Assembly: GCF_024105655.1 (NCBI RefSeq)
Contig: NZ_JAAAMH010000022.1
Span: forward strand, 1-48,260
DNA: 48,260 bases
Source of the DNA: Aliihoeflea sp. 40Bstr573
Lineage (GTDB): Bacteria > Pseudomonadota > Alphaproteobacteria > Rhizobiales > Rhizobiaceae
Direction of reading: 5' to 3'
Shown here: piece after piece, positions 7,616 through 14,576 of the stretch
Layout: every line of letters starts with the position of its first letter
Position numbering within the stretch: position 1 is the stretch's first letter
The notes under the pieces: model-generated
Databases searched by the model: none
Seen by the model: only the letters and a program-made list of their open reading frames with translations
What the model was told of the DNA's origin: nothing
Position numbers and translations under genes: made by a program

Positions 7616-9019
7616 ATGTTGGATTTTCCAGTCGCGATCATCGGTGCCGGACCGGTCGGGCTTGCGGCCGCTGCCCATCTCGTCGAGCGCGGATTGAAAC
7701 CGGTCATCTTCGAGCGCGGCGAGGATGTCGGGGCGTCGATGCTTGAGTGGGGCCATGTGAGGGTGTTTTCGCCTTGGCGGTACAATATCGACCAAGCTGC
7801 GAAGCGTTTGCTGGAAAATGAAGGCTGGGTCCATCCTGATCCCGATGCCTATCCCACCGGTCGGGAGATCGTCGACTGCTACCTGCGCCCGATCGCACTG
7901 ACGGCACCAATCGCCGCGGGCCTTCACCGGGGTTCCGAAGTCACCGGAATAACGCGGCGCGGCCACGATCTGATGTCCAGCAGTGGACGCGAAGCCGCCC
8001 CGTTCGTCGTCCGCTACACTTCGCAGGGTGGGGCGCGTTCGTTCCTCGCACAGGCCGTTATCGATGCGTCGGGTACGTGGAGCCGTCCCAATCCGATCGG
8101 CGTCGATGGGCTCCCGGTCGATGGGGAACTCGAGAACGCAAACCGCATCGCCTACGGAATTCCAGATGTGCTTGGGCGGAATCGCCAAGCGTATGCCGGA
8201 CGCCGGGTCCTGATTGTCGGAAACGGCCATTCGGCCATCAGCACCGCGATGTCCCTTGTCGAACTCCAGAATCACGCTCCGAATACGGAAATCTTCTGGG
8301 CCCTTCGCCGCAATCGCGTCGAAAAGTTGATTGGCGGCGGATTGAACGATCAGCTGCCTGAACGAGGCGCTCTTGGTCTGGCCGCAAAACGGGCAATCGA
8401 TGCTGGGCGGGTTACCTTGTTGGCTCCGTTCTCGGCCGAGCGTATCGCACGCATCGGCAATGGGCTGCAGTTAGAAGCGATACTTGGGGGCAAGCCCTAT
8501 ACCCTCGTCGTCGATCAGATCGTCGTCGCGACCGGGTTCCGTCCCGACTTCTCGTTGCTGCGTGAACTGCGCATCGGGCTCGACCCTGTCGTGGAGGCCC
8601 CGCCCGCACTGGCTCCATTGATCGATCCCAACGTTCATTCCTGCGGAACCGTCCGTCCCCATGGGGTCGCGGAACTGCGCCATCCCGAACTCGGCCTTAC
8701 GATCGTCGGGTCGAAGTCCTATGGTCGGGCACCAACATTTCTAATGACTACGGGATATGAGCAGGTTCGGTCCGTGGTTGCAGACCTGGTGGGAGATCAC
8801 GAGGCGGCACGCGATGTCAGGCTTATCTTGCCCGAAACCGGGGTTTGCGGCGTGCCTGCCGACAACCCGGCGTCCACGCAGTGCTGTGGTGAACCCGCCG
8901 TAGCCGTGGATACTTGTTGTGCGGACGACGCCGCCGCGAAAGCGGCAGGTCAGTCGGGCTGCGGCTGCAGTATCGCAATACCGTCCCGCACCAAAAATGC
9001 GGTCGGTTGCTGCCCATGA
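7616..9019 (+). CDS. ArsO-like FAD/NAD(P)-binding oxidoreductase with cysteine-rich tail
   Basis: A 467-residue flavoprotein. It has an FAD Rossmann motif (IIGAGPVGLAAAAHL, near residue 8), an NADPH Rossmann motif (VLIVGNGHSAISTAMSL, near 200) and a closing ATGFRPD motif, the plan of flavin-containing monooxygenase-like proteins found in ars operons (ArsO type). Unusually, the last ~65 residues hold nine cysteines, including three adjacent pairs and a CGC, which suggests binding of trivalent arsenic or another soft metal. The ATG at 7616 has GAGGA about 8 bp upstream; in-frame ATG 7601 is possible. The stop overlaps the MFS start (ATGA), so both products probably work together. The substrate is not known to me. 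Confidence 0.85.
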   Translation: MLDFPVAIIGAGPVGLAAAAHLVERGLKPVIFERGEDVGASMLEWGHVRVFSPWRYNIDQAAKRLLENEGWVHPDPDAYPTGREIVDCYLRPIALTAPIAAGLHRGSEVTGITRRGHDLMSSSGREAAPFVVRYTSQGGARSFLAQAVIDASGTWSRPNPIGVDGLPVDGELENANRIAYGIPDVLGRNRQAYAGRRVLIVGNGHSAISTAMSLVELQNHAPNTEIFWALRRNRVEKLIGGGLNDQLPERGALGLAAKRAIDAGRVTLLAPFSAERIARIGNGLQLEAILGGKPYTLVVDQIVVATGFRPDFSLLRELRIGLDPVVEAPPALAPLIDPNVHSCGTVRPHGVAELRHPELGLTIVGSKSYGRAPTFLMTTGYEQVRSVVADLVGDHEAARDVRLILPETGVCGVPADNPASTQCCGEPAVAVDTCCADDAAAKAAGQSGCGCSIAIPSRTKNAVGCCP

Positions 9020-10230
9020 AGGGCGCGCCAGTGCCGGAACCGACCGGCTGGTTCATCAGCGCGCTCGGTATTGCGCAAATCTGCTCATGGGGCACGCTCT
9101 TCTACGGTTTCCCCCTGATCGCGGAAGCCATGCGCGCCGATCTGGGATGGTCCAAGCCGACGCTCTACGGTGCCGCGACGGTGGGAATGCTGCTCGCCGG
9201 GTTGGCCGCATATCCCGTCGGTGCCGCAATTGACCGCGGCCACGGACGTAGCCTGATGGCCGGTGCTTCGGTGGCGGCAGGGATTCTCATGGTGGCTTGG
9301 TCGCAGGTGCAGGGCCTGACGATGTTCTATCTGGTCCTGGCGGCACTGGGATGCATGCAGGCCGCGACGCTCTACGAGCCCGCCTTCGCAGTGATCGCGC
9401 GCCGCGTCGGACCGCTCAACGCCCGCAAGGGAATCACGGCACTCACCTTGTGGGGCGGCTTCGCGAGCACTGTATTCATTCCCGCAATCCAGATGACCAT
9501 CGAGTGGTATGGATGGCGGGGCGCGCTGCTGGCGATGGCGGCGGTCAACGTCGTTGTCTGTGGCGGGCTCTACTTCCTCGCTATCGATCCGTCCCGCGAT
9601 GCCATAATCCGTGCCGTCGATCCGGAAGGCCAATCGCCGCCGACCGGCAGGTCGGCCGTTGCAGCGGCGATGAGGAAGCCTGCATACTGGGGATTGTTGA
9701 TCGCATGGGTATCCTATGCGGCCGCTTTCGCCTCGCTCACCTACCACTTGTTCCCGCTGCTGCTTGAGAGAGGGCTGGATTCCGCTGGCACAGTGATCGT
9801 TCTGGCGGTCATCGGTCCCGCGCAGGTTGTCGGGCGCATTCTCGTCCGCGCATTCGCAGCCGAGGCACCAGTTCGCAGACTGGGCTCGATCATCGTCGTC
9901 GTCTTCCCGCTCGCTGTGATCGGCTTCGCGTTCGCACCTCCGGAGGTTACGACTATTGCTGCCGTGGCGGCCTTTTACGGCGCTGCGAACGGGATGATTA
10001 CAATCGTGCGCGGAATGGCCGTGCCGGAGATGATTTCGCGGGAGGGATATGGCGCAGTCAACGGCTCCCTGGTCGGGCCGATGAACATCATGACGGCGCT
10101 GGCACCCTTGACTGCTGCGCTCATCTGGCAGGCGAGCGGCGGATACGGGACCGTTCTGGTCGCAATCTTCGCAGGTTCAGTGACCCTGTGCGCGGGATTC
10201 TGGTTCGCGGCTTGGCAAACCCGAGGATGA
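9016..10230 (+). CDS. MFS transporter of the ars cluster (putative arsenical efflux)
   Basis: A 404-residue, 12-helix major facilitator protein beginning MKGAPVPEPTGWF. It keeps an MFS loop 2-3-type signature (YPVGAAIDRGHGRSLM, near residue 75). It is translationally coupled to the cysteine-tailed flavoprotein by an ATGA overlap and ends 50 bp before aioX. No ArsB or Acr3 permease lies in the window, so this is the best candidate here for exporting arsenite or the flavoprotein's product. MFS arsenite exporters (ArsK type) are known in Agrobacterium, but I cannot assign this one to that family from sequence alone. Confidence 0.85.
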   Translation: MKGAPVPEPTGWFISALGIAQICSWGTLFYGFPLIAEAMRADLGWSKPTLYGAATVGMLLAGLAAYPVGAAIDRGHGRSLMAGASVAAGILMVAWSQVQGLTMFYLVLAALGCMQAATLYEPAFAVIARRVGPLNARKGITALTLWGGFASTVFIPAIQMTIEWYGWRGALLAMAAVNVVVCGGLYFLAIDPSRDAIIRAVDPEGQSPPTGRSAVAAAMRKPAYWGLLIAWVSYAAAFASLTYHLFPLLLERGLDSAGTVIVLAVIGPAQVVGRILVRAFAAEAPVRRLGSIIVVVFPLAVIGFAFAPPEVTTIAAVAAFYGAANGMITIVRGMAVPEMISREGYGAVNGSLVGPMNIMTALAPLTAALIWQASGGYGTVLVAIFAGSVTLCAGFWFAAWQTRG

Positions 10231-10280
10231 GCCTTGGCGCGCGACGTTCCTAAGCGGTAATCTGCAAGCTGGAGGTCCGA

Positions 10281-11129
10281 ATGAAGCGTCGCGAGTTCCT
10301 GCAAATGACGAGCGCTGCGGCGCTATTTCCTCGCACGGCCCACGCGGGTTCGACGCCGTTCCGCTTCGGCCTGACGCCCGTCTTCTTGTCGAACGATCTC
10401 GAGGTCACGGAACGCCTCCGCAGCTACTTTGCGGCGAGGCTCGGGACTGACGTGGAGCTCGTCACCCGCCGCACCTATCAGGAGATCACGGCACTCGTCG
10501 TTTCCGGGCAGATCGATGCAGCCTGGATTTGCGGCTATCCTTACGTCCAGTATCGCGAAGAACTCGAGCTTCTTGCGGCTCCGGTATGGCGCGGCCGGTC
10601 ACTTTATCAGTCCTATCTGATCGTGCCGGCCGGTCGCCCGGTTGATGACTGGACGGACCTGCGCGGCGACGTCCATGCCTTCTCGGATCCGGATTCCAAT
10701 TCCGGCTACCTCGTCACCCAAGCCCTGCTCGCCGAGAGCGGCCTTCGCGAACAGGACTTCTTCCCGCGGACAATCTTCACTTACGGCCATCGCAACGTGA
10801 TCCGCGCTGTCGCTGCAGGCCTTTGCACGTCGGGGAGCGTCGACGGTTATGTCTGGGAGGTCATGCGGGCAACCGAACCGGCGCTGGTCGACCAGACGCA
10901 GGTCTTGCGCAAATCGGAGTGGCTTGCTTTCCCTCCGCTGGCAACTTCGAGGGGATTGCAAGACGACAAACGGGTTCGTGACTTTCGCGATGTACTCCTG
11001 GCCATGGCTGACGACCCTGAAGCGGCGTCGATCCTGTCCCAACTCCAACTCGATGGATTCGCCCATTGCGATCCTGCGGAGTTTGACGCGATCGCAACGA
11101 AGTTCGCAACCTACCGGAGGTTCGGTTGA
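10281..11129 (+). CDS. aioX: AioX, periplasmic arsenite-binding sensor protein
   Basis: A 282-residue PhnD/phosphonate-type substrate-binding protein with a twin-arginine-like leader (MKRREFLQM, cleavage near AHA-G). In arsenite oxidisers AioX binds arsenite in the periplasm and activates the AioS kinase. A conserved-looking cysteine lies in DAAWICGYPY (C84), with another near residue 180 (GLCTSG); arsenite binding through cysteine is expected for the family. The start has a good ribosome binding site (GGAGG, 7 bp). The stop overlaps aioS as TTGA, so X, S and R form one operon. Confidence 0.95.
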   Translation: MKRREFLQMTSAAALFPRTAHAGSTPFRFGLTPVFLSNDLEVTERLRSYFAARLGTDVELVTRRTYQEITALVVSGQIDAAWICGYPYVQYREELELLAAPVWRGRSLYQSYLIVPAGRPVDDWTDLRGDVHAFSDPDSNSGYLVTQALLAESGLREQDFFPRTIFTYGHRNVIRAVAAGLCTSGSVDGYVWEVMRATEPALVDQTQVLRKSEWLAFPPLATSRGLQDDKRVRDFRDVLLAMADDPEAASILSQLQLDGFAHCDPAEFDAIATKFATYRRFG

Positions 11130-12574
11130 TCGCTCGTTGGCGAGAGATACCTGTCACCTACAAAGTGCCGTTCATCGTGGCGCTGTTGATGGTCGCGATC
11201 AGCGCCGTCCTGTCGGAGCGTGTTCTCGATCGTTTGTCGAGAACGCAGGAAAGCCACATTCAAGGACTGGCCAGCACCTACCTGGATGGTCTGTCGTCGA
11301 CGGTTTTGCCTGCGGTGTTGCGGCAGGACGTCTGGGAAACGTTCGACGCGCTCGACCGGTCCGCCGATGCCTACGAGGCTTTGAGGCCGATCGACGCCGT
11401 CGTGACCGGCACCGACGGCAATGTCCTTGCTTCCAGCGACCCGGCGATGATCCCCTCGTTCCAACCACCGCCCGAAGGCTTTTTGGATCGGTATGTCGGC
11501 ACGGGAATCCAGATCGAAAAGTCTCAGGAAGTCGGCTACGCCAGGCGGGATCTCGTGTACCAGGGACTCCCGGTGGGCGCGATACACGTCTCTTTCGACG
11601 TTTCTCATCTGTTCGAGGAACGTCGCGAGATCCTCATGACCTTGTTGCTCACCAATGGCGTTCTGGCGCTTCTCTTCGGGGTGGCCGGCTTCCTCATCGT
11701 TCGTCAGATGATCGGGCCCATGCGGATTCTGGAAGACCATATGCGTGCTGCCGCATCCGGAATCGCCAAGCCAATTTCCGAGGGACTGGCAGGTCGCACG
11801 CCGTCAGAGGCCCGGAGACTCTTCGAGGGTTACAACGCACTGGTCGAAGCCGAGCGCGAGCGCAAGAATCTCGCGATGCGGCTTGTCGAAGAAGAGAAGG
11901 TGGCTGGTCTCGGGCGGCTCGCCTCTGGCATGGCGCATGAGGTCAACAACCCCCTCGGGGGGCTCCTGAACGCAGTCGACACACTCAAGACCCATGGAGA
12001 GAGCGAAAAGGTTCGCCGTACGTCGATCAGCCTGATCGAACGCGGGCTGCAAGGGATTCAGGCGGTGGTCGAAGCGATGCTGTCCACCTATCGTCCGGAA
12101 CGACAGGGCCGATCGCTCTCCCGTATAGATTTCGATGACATCGCCCTTTTGGTGGCACCGGAGCTGCGTCGGCGACAGCAGCGTATCGAATGGAGCTTCA
12201 ACTGGGCCGGGCACCCTGAGTTAGACATTCCGAGCGGGCCTGTCCGCCAAGCTCTGTTGAACCTCGTGCTGAATGCCATTGCCGCCTCGCCTGAACGCTC
12301 CGAGGTGCAGATCAACATTGGCGTGGATACCAGACGGATCCACATCGAGGTGATCGATGCCGGGGAAGGCATTCCGGCCGACATGGCCGTGATCCTGACC
12401 GACAGGAATCCTGATCCTATTCTGCAGTCCGGCAGGGGGCTGGGGCTCTGGATGGTGCGCCGCATGGTTGACGAGGTCGAAGGATCGGTCTCAATTTCGT
12501 TTTCGCAGGAAGGACACACGACAGTGTCGCTGGAATTGCCGTTTGGACGGGAGGAGAAAGCCGATGCAGCCTGA
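11126..12574 (+). CDS. aioS: AioS, sensor histidine kinase for arsenite
   Basis: A 482-residue membrane kinase. TTG at 11126 is taken as start because it overlaps the aioX stop and keeps the first membrane helix (about 14-30). A periplasmic sensor of ~130 residues, a second helix (about 170-192), a HAMP-like linker and a HisKA segment with phospho-acceptor H271 (GMAHEVNNPLGG) follow. The ATPase domain has the N box (LNLVLNAI), G1 (DAGEGIP) and G2 (GRGLGLWMV). It is expected to read the AioX-arsenite complex in the periplasm and phosphorylate AioR, whose gene overlaps it by 11 bp. Confidence 0.95.
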   Translation: MIARWREIPVTYKVPFIVALLMVAISAVLSERVLDRLSRTQESHIQGLASTYLDGLSSTVLPAVLRQDVWETFDALDRSADAYEALRPIDAVVTGTDGNVLASSDPAMIPSFQPPPEGFLDRYVGTGIQIEKSQEVGYARRDLVYQGLPVGAIHVSFDVSHLFEERREILMTLLLTNGVLALLFGVAGFLIVRQMIGPMRILEDHMRAAASGIAKPISEGLAGRTPSEARRLFEGYNALVEAERERKNLAMRLVEEEKVAGLGRLASGMAHEVNNPLGGLLNAVDTLKTHGESEKVRRTSISLIERGLQGIQAVVEAMLSTYRPERQGRSLSRIDFDDIALLVAPELRRRQQRIEWSFNWAGHPELDIPSGPVRQALLNLVLNAIAASPERSEVQINIGVDTRRIHIEVIDAGEGIPADMAVILTDRNPDPILQSGRGLGLWMVRRMVDEVEGSVSISFSQEGHTTVSLELPFGREEKADAA

Positions 12575-13895
12575 CCGGCCGTTGATCGGCCTTGTCGAGG
12601 ATGACGCGGTCATGGGCGGATCGCTTGTCCAGCGGCTTGATATCGAAGGTTATCGAACGGTCTGGTGGCAGAGCGGCGCAGACGCTTTGGCAGCATTGTT
12701 GGCGAGAGCCAGAGAGTTCGATCTTGTCGTGTGCGACATTCGCCTCCCTGACATGACGGGTGAAGACGTCTTCGAACGCCTCGCCAAGGAGCCGGAAGCG
12801 CCTCCAGTCATGTTCGTTACGGGATTTGCGGAACTGGATCAGGCCGTCCGGCTGATGCGCGCGGGGGCTGTTGACTTCATGACGAAGCCCTTTGCGACGC
12901 CAGACTTCCTGCAACGGCTTTCGAACAACCGCCGGAACAAAGTCCAACGCGAGCCGACCTCCTACGTGCTTGGCGAGTCGCCTGCAATTCGACGTGTCGA
13001 AGATCTGGTGCGCAAGTTCGCGGCGCACGACCTTCCGGTCCTCGTTACAGGTGAAACCGGGTCTGGCAAGGAAGTGGCGGCCCGTCTATTGCATGACCTG
13101 TCTCCGCGTGCAAATGCGCCCTTCATTGCCGTCAACTGCGCCGCCATTCCCGCAGAGCTGCTCGAGAGCGAACTGTTCGGCCACGAAAAAGGCGCGTTCA
13201 CGGGCGCGGTCCAGCGACACCTGGGGTACGCCGAGCGTGCGGGAGACGGAACGCTTTTCTTGGACGAGATCGGAGATATGCCGCCCTTGATGCAGGCTAA
13301 GCTCCTGCGACTGATCGAGGCCGGTTCCTTCTCGCGCGTCGGCGGAGAGGTGGAACTTCCCTTCCGCGCACGCGTGGTCGCAGCGAGCCATCGCGATCTT
13401 TCCATTGGCGGCGGATTCCGTGAGGACCTCTACTTCAGGATCGCCGTCTTGCCGGTCTCGATCCCGCCGCTGCGATCCCGCCCCGAGGACATCACCTGGC
13501 TGATGGATCGGTTTCTAGACGCAGCGGCAAGTCGGAGTGGCGGGCCCGGGTTTCGTATCAGTGCGCTCGCGGAGGACATGGCCCTGGAGCACGACTGGCG
13601 GGGAAATGTCCGTGAGCTAAGGAACCGGTGCGAACGGGCGGCCGCCTTGGCAGTGGATGACTGGATTATGCCGGGCGACCTCTTTCCCGAAAAGTCCTCA
13701 ATCCAGGGAGCAGGCGACTTCCTGCCATTGGCGGACGCTCGTGAGGCCGCAGAACGAAGGCAGATCGAACGCGCCTTGCGTGAGACATCCGGCCACATAT
13801 CCAAGGCTGCGACCTTGCTCGACGTGTCCCGAACGACACTGTTCAACAAGATGTCGAGGCACGGTATCGGAGAGCGTGAACGTTCAGAAACGTGA
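12564..13895 (+). CDS. aioR: AioR, sigma-54-dependent response regulator
   Basis: A 443-residue NtrC-class activator. The receiver domain has phospho-acceptor D58 (VVCDIRLPDM) and K108. The AAA+ domain has Walker A GETGSGKE (163-170) and the sigma-54-contacting loop GAFTGA (210-215). A Fis-type helix-turn-helix ends the protein (GHISKAATLLDVSRTTLFNKM). The ATG at 12564 is preceded by GGAGG and overlaps the aioS end. It should activate aioBA from the sigma-54 promoter at 13985-14000, about 100 bp downstream of its own stop. Confidence 0.96.
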   Translation: MQPDRPLIGLVEDDAVMGGSLVQRLDIEGYRTVWWQSGADALAALLARAREFDLVVCDIRLPDMTGEDVFERLAKEPEAPPVMFVTGFAELDQAVRLMRAGAVDFMTKPFATPDFLQRLSNNRRNKVQREPTSYVLGESPAIRRVEDLVRKFAAHDLPVLVTGETGSGKEVAARLLHDLSPRANAPFIAVNCAAIPAELLESELFGHEKGAFTGAVQRHLGYAERAGDGTLFLDEIGDMPPLMQAKLLRLIEAGSFSRVGGEVELPFRARVVAASHRDLSIGGGFREDLYFRIAVLPVSIPPLRSRPEDITWLMDRFLDAAASRSGGPGFRISALAEDMALEHDWRGNVRELRNRCERAAALAVDDWIMPGDLFPEKSSIQGAGDFLPLADAREAAERRQIERALRETSGHISKAATLLDVSRTTLFNKMSRHGIGERERSET

Positions 13896-13984
13896 ACATC
13901 GCCGGTCACGGACTGTTAAGTTTCTTGCACATTAGGATCGACAAAAAGCTTCGCGAACCGTTGGATCTCCGGGCTTTCACTATC

Positions 13985-14000
13985 TGGCATGCAGGATGCA
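13985..14000 (+). promoter_or_regulatory. Sigma-54 (RpoN) promoter of aioBA
   Basis: TGGCATG-N4-ATGCA matches the -24/-12 consensus TGGCACG-N4-TTGCA, with the invariant GG and GC at correct spacing. Transcription would begin near 14011, about 24 bp before the aioB ATG. It sits right after aioR, an NtrC-class gene with GAFTGA, and RpoN control of aioBA is established in rhizobial arsenite oxidisers. Confidence 0.85.
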
Positions 14001-14034
14001 GTGATCTTCCCGACGAACAGTGTGGGAGGACACC

Positions 14035-14565
14035 ATGTCAGGTTGCGAAAGACTCATCGACGCTGGGCGACGGCAATTCCTGCGGGGCAGCGCTTTTGCT
14101 GCCGCGGGCGCGGCCGCCTCGGCAACTCTTCCGGGCAATGCTGTCGCGCAGACTGCATCTCCCGCCATGGCACGGGTGGTTTACCCGTCGAACCGTCTCG
14201 CAAACGTCGCCGATCTGACGGTCAACGAACCGTTGGACGTCGCCTACCCGGACGATACGGCCACGGGCGTCCTGTTGAAGCTGGGAACCAAAGTCGAAGG
14301 CGGCGCGGGTCCGGACGAAGATATCGTCGGGTTCTCAACGGTGTGCCCGCACAAGGGCTATCCGCTGGTGTACAGCGCCGATGACCGGACCCTCAATTGC
14401 CCCGGCCACTATTCCCGCTTCGACTGTGAGGCTGGCGGCCAACAGATATGGGGCCAGGCAACCCAGAACCTGCCGCAATACGCACTGCGAGTGGACGAGA
14501 AGGGCGACATCTATGCCGAGGGCGTGGATGAACTCATCTACGGCCGCTTGTCCAACGTGCTCTGA
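14035..14565 (+). CDS. aioB: AioB, arsenite oxidase small (Rieske) subunit
   Basis: A 176-residue periplasmic Rieske [2Fe-2S] protein exported by a twin-arginine signal (GRRQFLRG ... AVAQT). Ligands are C104 and H106 (CPHKG) and C122 and H125 (CPGHY). The two positions that form the usual Rieske disulfide are Y109 and G124 here, so the disulfide is absent, as in the Rhizobium NT-26 enzyme and unlike Alcaligenes. The ATG at 14035 has GGGAGG upstream; an in-frame GTG at 14020 is less likely. It passes electrons from AioA to cytochrome c and co-exports AioA, which has no signal of its own. Confidence 0.96.
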   Translation: MSGCERLIDAGRRQFLRGSAFAAAGAAASATLPGNAVAQTASPAMARVVYPSNRLANVADLTVNEPLDVAYPDDTATGVLLKLGTKVEGGAGPDEDIVGFSTVCPHKGYPLVYSADDRTLNCPGHYSRFDCEAGGQQIWGQATQNLPQYALRVDEKGDIYAEGVDELIYGRLSNVL

Positions 14566-14576
14566 GGGAGGAAGTC

